From Methylibium sp965279545 (GTDB lineage Bacteria; Pseudomonadota; Gammaproteobacteria; Burkholderiales; Burkholderiaceae_C), in contig NZ_OZ257250.1 of assembly GCF_965279545.1 (NCBI RefSeq), positions 496,001-560,000 of the forward strand: DNA of 64,000 nt, written 5' to 3'. Shown one piece after another: positions 21,056-29,494 of this stretch. The position numbers were made by a program, and so were the translations under genes. The notes below the pieces were generated by a model that saw only the letters and a list, made by a program, of their open reading frames with translations, had not been told where the DNA came from and made no database searches. The number at the start of each line of letters is the position of its first letter. The first letter of the stretch is position 1.

Positions 21056-23092
21056 ATGCAGGTTGGACCATCGAGCCGGTGGGCGGAAGCACTTGGCTCG
21101 CTCAAGATTCGACTAGCACTCGCGGGACTGCTGCTGATTAGTCTGAGCGTCGGGTTGACGGGGGTGTTTGTTCTGAACACCGTCGCTCAGCGCACCGAGC
21201 GAACGGTGATTGACTCCCAGCGTAGTGCAGCCGAGAAGCTGTCGGCCGTGTTGTCTGCTCGGGTCGAAGCCTTGCAGGGCGCGCTCCACAACGCGGCCCG
21301 CGTGTTTCCGGTGCGGGAGGTTGGCGATGCCGACGCGATGGTGCGCTACCTGTCACGCAATCCTGTCCTGCTGGGCCTGTTCTCCGGCTTTCACGTCGCC
21401 TCGGCAGACGGTCGATTGCTCGCCGTGGCCGATGGCCATCTGGTGAGGACCTCCGACGTCACGATCGCTGACCGGCCCTACTTTCGCAAGGTGCTTGCCG
21501 AGAAGCGGCCCAATGTGTCCGATGCCTTTATCAGCCGGGTGTCTGGCGAGCCGGTCTTGGTCTTGTCGATGCCGATTCTTACTGAGGGCGGCCAGGTCAC
21601 TGCCGCGCTCGGTGGGGTGCTCCGCCTGACCTCGCGCGACGTGGTGGCCGATCTGACCGAGGCCGGGCTTGCCGCCGACGACCCGGCGATCACGATCGTC
21701 GTGGATGCCGAGGGCCGGATCGTCTCGCACCCGGATCGGCAGTGGATACTGCGCGACGCTGCCACAGAGCCGCATGTGGCGGGCGCCGTGGCCGCCTGGA
21801 GCGCGCAGGGCCGCCCGATTGAGCCTCAGGGCTCTGCGTCGATCGTCGATGGGCGGATGGTCGCGATGGCCGGCGTTCCGCAGGCAGGCTGGTTGGTGAT
21901 GCGCTCTGCTTCCTCCGAAACGTTGTTCGGAGGAATTGCCGCGGCGCAGTGGCAAACAGCGTGGATCGCCGTGGCGGTAGCGCTCGTTGGAAGCGGAGTA
22001 ATCTTGGTGTTGACCTTGATCCTGTTGCGCCCTCTGCGACGGCTTGAGGTGCGTGCAAAGCGACTGCTTGATGAGGACGTGGCAGACGAGGATGGATGGC
22101 CGCAAGCAAGTGGTGAGCTTGGGCGCTTATCCCGGATCTTCCAGCATGTCATGCGGCAGCGTGCCGCGAGCCAAGCCGCCAACGCCGAGTTGCTTGCCAA
22201 GATGCAGGCCGTACTCGGCAACGCTCCCGCCGGGATCGCATTCACCCGCCTAGGTCGCTTCGAACTACTGAGCGCTGAGTTCAACCGCTTGTTTGGTTAT
22301 CGGGAGGGGGAGCTAACCGGCCAACCGACGCGGCTTATTTGCCTTTCGGACGAGCAACACGCTTTGCTTGGTCAGCGCGTCGCAGAGGCGTTCGCCTCTG
22401 GCCTGTCGTTCGATGAGGAGATTGAACTCGTGCGAAAGGACGGGAGCCGTTTTTGGGCCCGCCGGCACGGCTCACCTGTGAGGGCCGGCGACATATCTGC
22501 CGGAACAATCTGGGTCTGTACCGACATTACCGCGCAGCGGACACAACGTGAGCGATTGTCGTGGTCGGCCTCACACGATGTACTAACTGACCTCGTCAAT
22601 CGGCGCGAGTTTGAGATGCGCCTGGAAGAACAGCTCCGTGAGCGTCGCAGTACAGAGACCGCCTGCGTGCTGTTCATCGACCTAGACCGCTTCAAAGCCG
22701 TAAACGACCGCGCCGGCCATGCCGCAGGAGACGAACTGCTGAGGCGCGTGGCTGCCCTCATGAGCGAGGGCATGCGTGCGCACGACACTGTCGCCCGTCT
22801 AGGAGGCGACGAGTTCGCGGTGTTGCTGCGTGGCTGTACCAAAGAAGGTGGGATGAACATCGCCCAGCGCATCCGCTCTCGGATCGCCGCATTCCGGCTC
22901 GAATGGGCCGGGGAGTGGTTCGAGATTGGAGCGAGTATCGGCCTCGTGCAAGTCGACGACCAACTCGCCGATGTTGCCGCAGTAATCGCAAGCGCTGACG
23001 CGGCTTGCTACGAGGCGAAGCGCCAAGGCCGGAACGCCGTCGGGAGCCGAACGGAGGGGCGTCTGAGCGTTGTTCGCAGTTCAGACACTTGA
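21056..23092 (+). CDS. Membrane sensor diguanylate cyclase (dCache-PAS-GGDEF)
   Basis: A 678-residue protein that should make cyclic di-GMP in response to an extracellular signal. Order: a transmembrane helix (about 17-40), a periplasmic dCache-type sensor (about 45-300), a second transmembrane helix (about 305-330), a PAS domain (about 390-500), and a GGDEF domain with intact GGDEF at 583-587. RAHD five residues before it is the RxxD inhibitory I-site, so product feedback is expected. The ATG is supported by GGAGGGG just upstream. It is the only clear gene in the ffs-flanked insertion and has visibly lower GC and more AT-ending codons than its neighbours, which suggests horizontal acquisition. 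Confidence 0.92.
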   Translation: MQVGPSSRWAEALGSLKIRLALAGLLLISLSVGLTGVFVLNTVAQRTERTVIDSQRSAAEKLSAVLSARVEALQGALHNAARVFPVREVGDADAMVRYLSRNPVLLGLFSGFHVASADGRLLAVADGHLVRTSDVTIADRPYFRKVLAEKRPNVSDAFISRVSGEPVLVLSMPILTEGGQVTAALGGVLRLTSRDVVADLTEAGLAADDPAITIVVDAEGRIVSHPDRQWILRDAATEPHVAGAVAAWSAQGRPIEPQGSASIVDGRMVAMAGVPQAGWLVMRSASSETLFGGIAAAQWQTAWIAVAVALVGSGVILVLTLILLRPLRRLEVRAKRLLDEDVADEDGWPQASGELGRLSRIFQHVMRQRAASQAANAELLAKMQAVLGNAPAGIAFTRLGRFELLSAEFNRLFGYREGELTGQPTRLICLSDEQHALLGQRVAEAFASGLSFDEEIELVRKDGSRFWARRHGSPVRAGDISAGTIWVCTDITAQRTQRERLSWSASHDVLTDLVNRREFEMRLEEQLRERRSTETACVLFIDLDRFKAVNDRAGHAAGDELLRRVAALMSEGMRAHDTVARLGGDEFAVLLRGCTKEGGMNIAQRIRSRIAAFRLEWAGEWFEIGASIGLVQVDDQLADVAAVIASADAACYEAKRQGRNAVGSRTEGRLSVVRSSDT

Positions 23093-23519
23093 ACGCCCCA
23101 CGGCCCGTTTAGGGCCCTCGCACCGCCATAGGTCCGCGCCGCCTCGGTCCTCGGATCATCACTTGGCTGTGCGTCGCCGGAGGTCTGCTCTCATGCGCCG
23201 TCCTGCTCTAAGTCATGACGGCGATCAATCAATCGTTCTTCGGCATATGCACAGTGCTCGCCTGGGTGCTTGCGTTCCTGTCGGGCTACCTCGCGGCTGC
23301 GCCCTGTGCCTGTGCGTTCTGGTTCTTCCACTCCACCACGGTGCCGCACGGCAGAGCCGGCCCGCTTGGAAGCCCCCGGTGAATCGCTTCCCATGTGTTC
23401 GCTCGTGTTGCTCATGAGCGGACCATGAAAGTACACACCGTCCGTACGCAGTCGACGCCTTGGGAATCCGCATAGATGCTGGATTCCGCGCCGTTCCTGG
23501 GGATTCAAGGGAATAAGGT
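23093..23519. other. Gene-poor right part of the insertion
   Basis: About 430 bp with no gene I can support. A 55-codon frame (23215-23382, plus strand) encodes a hydrophobic stretch (FFGICTVLAWVLAFLSGYLA) that could be a small membrane protein, but has no good ribosome binding site. An inverted repeat lies at 23463-23487. The right direct repeat and the end of ffs close the region. It may be decayed DNA of the element. Confidence 0.5.
23463..23487. repeat. Inverted repeat near the right end of the insertion
   Basis: GGAATCC (23463-23469) and GGATTCC (23481-23487) are perfect inverted arms with an 11-bp gap, 30 bp inside the right direct repeat; a further GGATTC lies at 23501. Position near the putative attachment site fits an arm-type recombinase site, but this is speculative. 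Confidence 0.4.
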
Positions 23520-23531
23520 GACGAGCCCGAC
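23517..23531. repeat. Right attachment-like direct repeat within ffs
   Basis: GGTGACGAGCCCGAC, identical to 20700-20714. Bases 23520-23531 are the 3' strand of the terminal helix of the SRP RNA; 23517-23519 lie just beyond it. Interpreted as attR, at which the element rebuilt the RNA 3' end. Confidence 0.72.
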
Positions 23532-23614
23532 CCCGGCACTGGAGGCTAACGGTTAGGGCTGCTTCGTTCCCGACCTGACCCGGTTGGCCGCGCCCCCATG
23601 CGGGGAGGCCCGTC
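23520..23614 (-). ncRNA. ffs: Signal recognition particle RNA (4.5S RNA)
   Basis: RNA of about 95 nt that binds Ffh to target membrane proteins. The minus strand shows the conserved core GGGTCAGGTCGGGAACGAAG followed by CAGCC (about 23558-23582), with the GGAA tetraloop and asymmetric loop of bacterial SRP RNA. The ends were set by pairing: the 5' strand GACGGGCCTCCCCG pairs with the 3' strand CGGGGTCGGGCTCGTC, forming the terminal helix. A -10 hexamer TACAAT lies 7 nt upstream of the predicted 5' end. Downstream lies the insertion, whose direct repeat includes the last 12 nt. Confidence 0.94.
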
Positions 23615-23621
23615 GACGCGG

Positions 23622-23627
23622 ATTGTA
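23622..23627 (-). promoter_or_regulatory. -10 element of the ffs promoter
   Basis: TACAAT on the minus strand, 7 nt before the predicted 5' end of the SRP RNA. The -35 region (AGGGTG at the expected distance) is weak and lies close to the end of the upstream PurM-like gene. Confidence 0.65.
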
Positions 23628-23669
23628 GGTGACGGGTGCGCTGCCACCCTTTGCGGGGGTGTTCGAGCG

Positions 23670-24785
23670 TCAGCGCAGCTGCAGGTCGTCGTCGCCGAAG
23701 CGCACGCCGATCGGCTCGATCAGCAACTGCTTCGGGCCCGCCTCGACCGTGCCCGCCACCCAGGCGGCAACACCCTGCTCGCGTGCGACCTCGACGCTGC
23801 GCTGTGCATCGGCGGCCTTCACGAACAGCGCGAAGCCGGCGCCCATGTTCAGCGTGCTGTAGGCCTCGCGCGCGTCGTGGCCCGCGTGCTCGGCGATGAA
23901 GCGCAGCACCGGCGGCACCGGTGGTACGGTGCGGATGCGGTAGGTGTGCGTGGCCGGGTGGCGCAGCAGCTTGCGCCAGCCGTGGCCGGTGATGTTGGCG
24001 CTGTAGTGCGGCACGATATGGGCGTTCCACAGCGCCTCGGTCACCGGCGAGTACAGCGTGGTCGGCGCGAGCAGCGCCTCGCCGTAGTTCAGGCCCGGCG
24101 CCACCTCGGTGAGGTAGCCCTGCGGCAGCCGCTCGACCAGCTTGCGCGCCAGGCTCAGGCCGTTGGCGTGGATGCCGCTGGACGCGAGCAGCACGATGGC
24201 GTCGCCAGGAGCGAGCGCATCGCCGACCGAGAGCCGGGCCTTCGGATTGATCAGCCCGGTGCACGAGGCCGCGAGGTCGATGCGCCCGGCCTCGACGATG
24301 CCGGCCAGCGCCGGCGTCTCGCCACCGCCCCAGGCCACGCCGCAGCTGTCGCAGGCTTGCTTCCAGCCCGCGACCAGCGCCTGGGCGCGCTGCGCATCGG
24401 CGAACCATTCGCTGCCGCCGGCGGCCCAGTAGGCCTGCACCACCAGCGGCGTGGCGCCGACGGTGATCAGGTCGTTGATCGCCATCGCGATGGTGTCCTG
24501 GGCGATGGCTCCGTAATAGCTGTTGCCGGTCAGCGCCTTCATCTCGTCGGCCACCAAGGCCTTCGAGCCCAGGCATTCGACGATGCTGGCCAGGTAGAAC
24601 GGTCCCACGTCGACCACATAGGCCGACTCGCCGCGCGACGCGGCCACCTCGCCGAAGCCGTGCGCGGCCAGGTTCTTCGCGGTGTCCTTGGCGGCGCGCT
24701 GCGCGGCGACCTTCAGCGGGTCGATCAGCTCGTAGTCGACGCCGGCCTGTTCGTAGCTCAGCGGGGTGGGAGTGGGCGTGGTCAT
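23670..24785 (-). CDS. PurM-like (AIR synthase-related) protein
   Basis: A 371-residue protein of the PurM/AIR-synthase superfamily, which makes aminoimidazole ribonucleotide in purine synthesis or works in related ATP-dependent reactions. Recognisable blocks are YEQAGVDYELIDPLK, DTIAMAINDLITVGATPLV, GGGETPALAGIVEAGRIDLA and YSTLNMGAGFALFV. The canonical PurM segment containing GGFG after the N-terminal motif is replaced by AASRGESAYVVDVGPFYL. It is therefore a divergent paralogue, and the true purM may lie elsewhere. ATG 24785 opens the MTTPTPTPLSYEQAG sequence. It is divergent from dnaX and upstream of ffs on the same strand. Confidence 0.78.
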   Translation of the reverse strand: MTTPTPTPLSYEQAGVDYELIDPLKVAAQRAAKDTAKNLAAHGFGEVAASRGESAYVVDVGPFYLASIVECLGSKALVADEMKALTGNSYYGAIAQDTIAMAINDLITVGATPLVVQAYWAAGGSEWFADAQRAQALVAGWKQACDSCGVAWGGGETPALAGIVEAGRIDLAASCTGLINPKARLSVGDALAPGDAIVLLASSGIHANGLSLARKLVERLPQGYLTEVAPGLNYGEALLAPTTLYSPVTEALWNAHIVPHYSANITGHGWRKLLRHPATHTYRIRTVPPVPPVLRFIAEHAGHDAREAYSTLNMGAGFALFVKAADAQRSVEVAREQGVAAWVAGTVEAGPKQLLIEPIGVRFGDDDLQLR

Positions 24786-24905
24786 GATCGGCAGGGCAGG
24801 GTGCCCGGTGGACTGGCGGCGCGGCGAGCAGGCCGCAGATTGCGGACGATTATCCGGCAGCCCCGCGGCCGGGGAGGCCACCCCCCGGCCGGTAAACTGC
24901 CGCAC

Positions 24906-26759
24906 ATGAGCACCCTGGTCCTGGCCCGCAAGTACCGCCCGCGCCACTTCGGCGAGATGGTCGGCCAGGAGCACGTGGTGCGGGCACTGGCCAACGCGCT
25001 CACGTCGCAGCGGCTGCACCACGCCTACCTGTTCACCGGCACGCGCGGCGTGGGCAAGACCACGGTGTCGCGCATTCTCGCGAAGAGCCTGAACTGCACC
25101 GGGCCCGACGGCCAGGGCGGCATCACCGCCCAGCCCTGCGGCGTGTGCCCGGCCTGCCGCGACATCGACGCGGGCCGCTTCATCGACTACACCGAGCTCG
25201 ATGCGGCCTCGAACCGTGGCGTCGACGAGATCTCGCAGCTGCTCGAACAGTCGGCCTACAAGCCGGTGGTCGGACGCTTCAAGGTCTTCATGATCGACGA
25301 AGTGCACATGCTCTCCAGCACCGCATTCAACGCGATGCTGAAGACGCTGGAAGAGCCCCCCGAGTACCTCAAGTTCGTGCTGGCGACCACCGACCCGCAG
25401 AAGGTGCCGGTCACGGTGCTGTCGCGCTGCCTGCAGTTCAACCTGCGGCCGATGGCGCCCGAGACGGTGCTGGCCCATCTGCAGCAGGTGCTGGCCGCCG
25501 AGGGCATTGCAGCCGAGCCCGGTGCGCTGCGGCTGATTGCACGCGGCGCCCACGGTTCGATGCGCGACGCGCTGTCGCTCACCGACCAGGCCATCGCCTT
25601 CGGGGCGGGTGCGCTCGACGAGGCCGGTGTGCGCCAGATGCTGGGCGCCGCGGGCCGCAGCCATGTCTACGCGCTGATCGACGCCTTGGCGGCCGGCGAC
25701 GGCGCCGGCGTGGTGGCGACGGCCGACGCCTTGCGGGCCGAGGGCCAGTCGGCCGAGGGAGTGCTCGAGGAGATGGCGGTGGTGCTGCAGCAGCTCGCGC
25801 TGCTGCAGGTGCTGCCCGACGCGCTGGACGCCGGGGACCCCGATACTGCGGCGCTGGCACAGCGTGCCGGCCTGCTGCCACCCGACGAGACGCAGTTGCT
25901 GTACAGCATTGCATTGCACGGCCGCGCGGAGCTGGCGCTGGCCCCCGACGAGTACAGCGGTCTGGTGATGGTGCTGCTGCGCATGCTGGCCTTCCGGCTG
26001 CCCGGGACGCCGCGTTCCGAGGGCCGGGCCCAACCGAGCGCGGCGACCGCGCCGCGGACGGCCGTCGCGGCTGCCCGCAGCCCGGCGACGGCGGTGCCGC
26101 TGGCGCGTGCACCGGCCACGGCCAGCCTGGCCGTGGCGCCGGTGAAAGGGGATCACGCGGTACGGGCGCTCGTGCCCGCCTCGCTGCCGGCGCGGCCGCC
26201 GCCCGACGAGCCGCAAGCCAGCGTGCCGCCGTGGGACGACGACATCCCGCCGGCCGAAGAACAAGCGCTGGAGGTCGCCGAGCCGCGCCCGGTGGCACCG
26301 GTCGTGGCGAACGTGGCCGGGGCCGCAGCGACTCATGCCGCTGCATCCGCCGGAATCCCGCGGGGTCCGCTGGGCGACCGCTGGGCCGTGCTGGTGCACC
26401 AGCTGACCAACGCGAATGCGATCGCCGCGCTGGTGCGGGAGCTGGCGCTGCAGGCCGAATGCGTGGCGATCGAGCCGGGTGAGACGCGGCTGCGCTTGCG
26501 GGTCGAACGCGAGAGCCTGCGCAACCCGGCGCACGCCGAGCGCCTGCAGGCCGCGCTGGCCGCGGCACTGGGCCACCCCGTGACGCTCGACATCGAAGCC
26601 GGCGCGGTGAACGATACGCCGGCGCGCCGCGACGCGGCCGCGCGCGAGCGGCGCCAGCGCGAAGCCGAGGTGCTGATCCACAACGACCCGCTGGTGCTGC
26701 AGCTCACCGCGCAGTTCAAGACGGCGCGCATCGTGCCGGGCTCGATCAAACCCATCTGA
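24906..26759 (+). CDS. dnaX: DNA polymerase III subunits tau/gamma (DnaX)
   Basis: Clamp-loader ATPase that joins replisome parts. The 617-residue protein has the Walker A sequence GTRGVGKTTVSRILAK, a zinc-binding module (Cys in LNCTG, then CGVCPAC), the DEVH Walker B sequence MIDEVHMLSSTAFNAML and the SRC sensor segment LSRCLQFNLRP. After about residue 365 comes an Ala/Pro-rich linker and a C-terminal tau domain. No obvious A-rich slippery site for producing gamma was seen. TAAACT (24893-24898) ends 7 nt before the ATG and suggests a leaderless start. Followed by ebfC and recR in the usual order. Confidence 0.95.
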   Translation: MSTLVLARKYRPRHFGEMVGQEHVVRALANALTSQRLHHAYLFTGTRGVGKTTVSRILAKSLNCTGPDGQGGITAQPCGVCPACRDIDAGRFIDYTELDAASNRGVDEISQLLEQSAYKPVVGRFKVFMIDEVHMLSSTAFNAMLKTLEEPPEYLKFVLATTDPQKVPVTVLSRCLQFNLRPMAPETVLAHLQQVLAAEGIAAEPGALRLIARGAHGSMRDALSLTDQAIAFGAGALDEAGVRQMLGAAGRSHVYALIDALAAGDGAGVVATADALRAEGQSAEGVLEEMAVVLQQLALLQVLPDALDAGDPDTAALAQRAGLLPPDETQLLYSIALHGRAELALAPDEYSGLVMVLLRMLAFRLPGTPRSEGRAQPSAATAPRTAVAAARSPATAVPLARAPATASLAVAPVKGDHAVRALVPASLPARPPPDEPQASVPPWDDDIPPAEEQALEVAEPRPVAPVVANVAGAAATHAAASAGIPRGPLGDRWAVLVHQLTNANAIAALVRELALQAECVAIEPGETRLRLRVERESLRNPAHAERLQAALAAALGHPVTLDIEAGAVNDTPARRDAAARERRQREAEVLIHNDPLVLQLTAQFKTARIVPGSIKPI

Positions 26760-26776
26760 ATCCATCGGAGAACGAC

Positions 26777-27103
26777 ATGCTCAAAGGACAACTGGCCGGC
26801 CTGATGAAGCAGGCGCAGGCGATGCAGGACAACCTGAAGAAGGCCCAGGACGAACTGGGGCTGCTCGAGGTCGAGGGTCAGTCGGGCGCCGGGCTCGTGA
26901 AGGTCGTGATGACCTGCAAGCACGACGTCAAACGCCTCACCATCGACCCCAGCCTGCTGGCCGACGACAAGGACATGCTCGAAGACCTGGTGGCCGCGGC
27001 TTTCAACGACGCGGTGCGCCGGGCGGCGGCGGTCAGCGAGGAGAAGATGGGGAAGTTGACGGCGGGCATGCCCCTCCCTCCCGGCATGAAATTCCCCTTC
27101 TGA
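26777..27103 (+). CDS. ebfC: YbaB/EbfC family nucleoid-associated protein
   Basis: A 108-residue DNA-binding protein whose homologues form tweezer-like dimers on DNA. It begins LKGQLAGLMKQAQAMQDNLK, a coiled-coil helix typical of the family, and has the conserved GLVKVVMTCKHDVKRLTIDP block. It lies between dnaX and recR, the standard dnaX-ebfC-recR arrangement, 17 bp after the dnaX stop with a GGAG site (26767-26770). Confidence 0.93.
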   Translation: MLKGQLAGLMKQAQAMQDNLKKAQDELGLLEVEGQSGAGLVKVVMTCKHDVKRLTIDPSLLADDKDMLEDLVAAAFNDAVRRAAAVSEEKMGKLTAGMPLPPGMKFPF

Positions 27104-27140
27104 GCGTGGCTGCTGCGCACCCCGGGGGCGTCGTTGCAGC

Positions 27141-27189
27141 GTGCGCGGAATCCTCACGTACAGGAAGTACGTTCCGGTTCCTGTGCGCG
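27141..27189. repeat. REP-like hairpin repeat between ebfC and recR
   Basis: An imperfect hairpin of about 48 nt. The core is ACGTAC (27156-27161), loop AGGAA, GTACGT (27167-27172); outside it GGAA/TTCC and GTGCGC/GCGC segments also pair. Similar elements with the CACGTAC...GTACGTTCC core occur in intergenic regions of Burkholderiales as I recall them, but copy number here cannot be judged from one window. It could fold in the mRNA and separate recR expression from ebfC. Confidence 0.6.
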
Positions 27190-27235
27190 CTGCGCCTAGC
27201 CCGCGGGCCGCTCGCTACGCCCGAACCACTGCCGC

Positions 27236-27826
27236 ATGGCCACAGCTTCAGCGCTTGAATCACTGACCGACGCGCTGCGCCGGCTGCCCGGTGTCGGCGT
27301 GAAGTCGGCGCAGCGCATGGCCTACCACCTGCTGCAGCACGACCGCGAGGGCGCGCAGCGGCTGGCGCGGGCGCTGGAGCAGGCGGTGGCGACGGTGCGC
27401 CACTGCGAGCGCTGCAACACCTTCACCGAGGCCGAGGTGTGCAGCACCTGCCTCGACCCGGCGCGCGAGCGGCGCCAGCTGTGCGTGGTCGAGACGCCGG
27501 CCGACCAGGCGGCGGTCGAGCGCAGCGGCAGCTACCACGGGCTGTACTTCGTGCTGATGGGGCGCCTGAGCCCGCTCGACGGGATCGGCGTGCACGACAT
27601 CGGGCTCGAGAAGCTGCTCGCGCGGGCGACCGACAGCGAGGTGCAGGAACTGATCGTCGCCACCAACTTCACCGCCGAAGGCGAGGCCACGGCCCACGTG
27701 ATCGCGCAGGCGCTCAAGGGCCGCAGCCTCGGCGTCACGCGCCTGGCGCGCGGCGTGCCGGCCGGCAGCGAGCTGGAGTATGTGGACCTGGGCACGATCG
27801 CGCATGCGCTCAGCGACCGGCGCTAG
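27236..27826 (+). CDS. recR: Recombination protein RecR
   Basis: A 196-residue partner of RecF and RecO that helps load RecA at gaps. It shows the N-terminal helix-hairpin-helix (LRRLPGVGVKSAQRMAYHLL), the four-cysteine zinc finger (CERCNTFTEAEVCSTC), a Toprim domain starting LCVVETPADQAAVERSG, and the C-terminal LARGVPAGSELEYVDLGTIA. All parts of normal RecR are present. It is the last gene of the dnaX-ebfC-recR unit and converges on mltD. Confidence 0.95.
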   Translation: MATASALESLTDALRRLPGVGVKSAQRMAYHLLQHDREGAQRLARALEQAVATVRHCERCNTFTEAEVCSTCLDPARERRQLCVVETPADQAAVERSGSYHGLYFVLMGRLSPLDGIGVHDIGLEKLLARATDSEVQELIVATNFTAEGEATAHVIAQALKGRSLGVTRLARGVPAGSELEYVDLGTIAHALSDRR

Positions 27827-27841
27827 CCCGGTGTGCCGATC

Positions 27842-29494
27842 TCAGCGGCTGTTGGCAGCGACGCGGCTTTTGGTCTGCGCGAGGGGCCGCGCGGCGACGG
27901 CCTTGGCGGCCGGTTTGCGGCCGCCGGCCGTCGACTTCGCGGTGCGCGTGCCGCGGCTGGCGGCCTTCGCGGTGGCCGTGCCCGTTCGCGCCGTCGCCCT
28001 CGACGGCAGGTAGAGCACCACGATCTGGCCGGGCTTGAACGTCGCACCGGCCGCCACCTTGTTCCAGCTCGCCACGCTGGCGGCGCTGAGCCGGTAACGG
28101 CTCGCGATCGAGGCCACGCTGTCGTTCTTGCGGGCCTTGGTGGTGGAACGGCGCAAGGGCGGCGCGTCCGGCGCAAGCGACATGGTGGCGTTCTCGGCCA
28201 CCCGTTCCGAAACATCCTGGTGGCGGTGCTCGTGGCGCGGCACCATCAGCGTCGAGCCGGCGCGCACCAGCATGCGGGGCGGGATGCGGTTCACCTCGCG
28301 CAGCTCGGCCTCGCTCATGCCCACTTGTCTGGCGGCATCGGCCGGCTTCATCGTCTTCGGGACGACCCACGCGGTCCAGCTGGCCAGCGGTCCCTCGTGG
28401 CCGGGCAGCACGCGCACGAACTGGTTCGCGTTGTCGTAGGGCAGCAGCACCTGCGGCGTGCCGGCGGCCAGGATCACCGGTTTGTTCAGCGACGGGTTGA
28501 GTGCGTGGAACTCGTCCAGCGGCAGACCCGCCAGACGAGCCACGAGGGCCGCGTCGATGTCGCGCTGGATCGGCACGCTCAGGAAGTAGGGGTGGTTGTC
28601 GATCTCGGGCAGTGTCAGGCCGAAGGCCTGCGGCTGCGCGATGATGTTCTTCACCGCCTGCAGCTTGGGGACGTAGTAGCGGGTCTCGTCCGGCATCTTC
28701 AGGCTGAGGTAGTCGGTCGGCAGTCCGAGCTTCTGGTTGCGCGCGATCGCACGGCCCACGCTGCCCTCGCCCCAGTTGTAGGCGGCCAGCGCGAGGTGCC
28801 AGTCGCCGAACATGCCATAGAGCTTTTGCAGGTAGTCCAGCGCGGCGCGCGTGGAGGCCAGCACGTCGCGCCGATCGTCGCGGAAGACGTTCTGCGCGAG
28901 GTCGAAATGCTTGCCCGTCGACGGGATGAACTGCCACATGCCCGAGGCCTTGGCGGTCGACATGGCCTGCGGATTGAACGCGCTCTCGATGAAGGGCAGC
29001 AGCGCCAGCTCGGTGGGCATGCCGCGCCGCTCGATCTCTTCGACGACGTGGTAGAGGTAGCGGCTCGAGCGCTCGGTCATGCGCTGCACGTAGTCGGGCC
29101 GGCTGGCGTACCACTGCTCGCGGTCGCGGACCAGGTCGTTGTCGATGTCGGGCATCGCGAAGCCACGCCTGACACGGGCCCACAGGTCGCGCTGTGCGGC
29201 ATCTGCCGCCAGGTCCACCGGTTCCTCGGGGCGCACCGGATCGGTTGGCTGGCCTGCTGCCGCGGCGGCTTCGTTCGGCGCGCTGCGGCCTTCGGTGGCG
29301 GGGCCGGATGCCGCCGCCGCGGGGAGCCGGGCCGCGGCGGCGGTGTCCGGCGGCGTGGTCTGGGCGCTGCGGTCCGGCAGTGCCGGTGCCGGTGTCGAGG
29401 GCGGGGGGGCGGTGGCGCAGGCTGCGAGCGCGAGCGTCAGGGCCAGGACGGGCAGCGTGGCATGGCGCTTCAGCAGGGGCAGCAGGGATGTCAT
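27842..29494 (-). CDS. mltD: Membrane-bound lytic murein transglycosylase D
   Basis: A 550-residue lipoprotein that cleaves peptidoglycan glycan strands. It has a lipobox LAAC with Cys26, an Ala/Pro-rich linker, and an SLT (goose-lysozyme-like) domain at about 110-240 with ELALLPFIESAFNP (catalytic Glu), SGMWQFIP and AYNWGEGSV. LysM modules follow in the C-terminal half, then a Lys/Ala/Thr/Arg-rich basic tail (about 500-550), which is unusual. The ATG overlaps the gloB stop as ATGA, so mltD is coupled to gloB; mltD-gloB adjacency is also seen in E. coli. Confidence 0.92.
   Translation of the reverse strand: MTSLLPLLKRHATLPVLALTLALAACATAPPPSTPAPALPDRSAQTTPPDTAAAARLPAAAASGPATEGRSAPNEAAAAAGQPTDPVRPEEPVDLAADAAQRDLWARVRRGFAMPDIDNDLVRDREQWYASRPDYVQRMTERSSRYLYHVVEEIERRGMPTELALLPFIESAFNPQAMSTAKASGMWQFIPSTGKHFDLAQNVFRDDRRDVLASTRAALDYLQKLYGMFGDWHLALAAYNWGEGSVGRAIARNQKLGLPTDYLSLKMPDETRYYVPKLQAVKNIIAQPQAFGLTLPEIDNHPYFLSVPIQRDIDAALVARLAGLPLDEFHALNPSLNKPVILAAGTPQVLLPYDNANQFVRVLPGHEGPLASWTAWVVPKTMKPADAARQVGMSEAELREVNRIPPRMLVRAGSTLMVPRHEHRHQDVSERVAENATMSLAPDAPPLRRSTTKARKNDSVASIASRYRLSAASVASWNKVAAGATFKPGQIVVLYLPSRATARTGTATAKAASRGTRTAKSTAGGRKPAAKAVAARPLAQTKSRVAANSR

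Larger units (their letters stand above)
20700..23531. mobile_element. Small insertion bounded by ffs-derived direct repeats
   Basis: A segment of about 2.8 kb between two 15-bp direct repeats. The right copy lies at the 3' end of the SRP RNA gene, so insertion kept ffs functional, as tRNA-targeting integrative elements do. Inside are a diguanylate cyclase gene and about 770 bp of sequence with no convincing gene. Base composition is visibly less GC-rich, and codons such as TTA and CTA (absent or rare in neighbours) appear. No integrase, transposase or excision gene is present, so this is a degraded remnant, or its recombinase acted in trans. Confidence 0.62.

Noticed and set aside
23215..23382. 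A 55-codon hydrophobic frame in the right part of the insertion
   Set aside because: Could be a small membrane protein but lacks a ribosome binding site and any family resemblance; noted only inside the noncoding entry.
24906..26759. Programmed frameshift in dnaX to make a gamma subunit
   Set aside because: No A-rich slippery heptamer with downstream hairpin was seen; a single full-length product is assumed.
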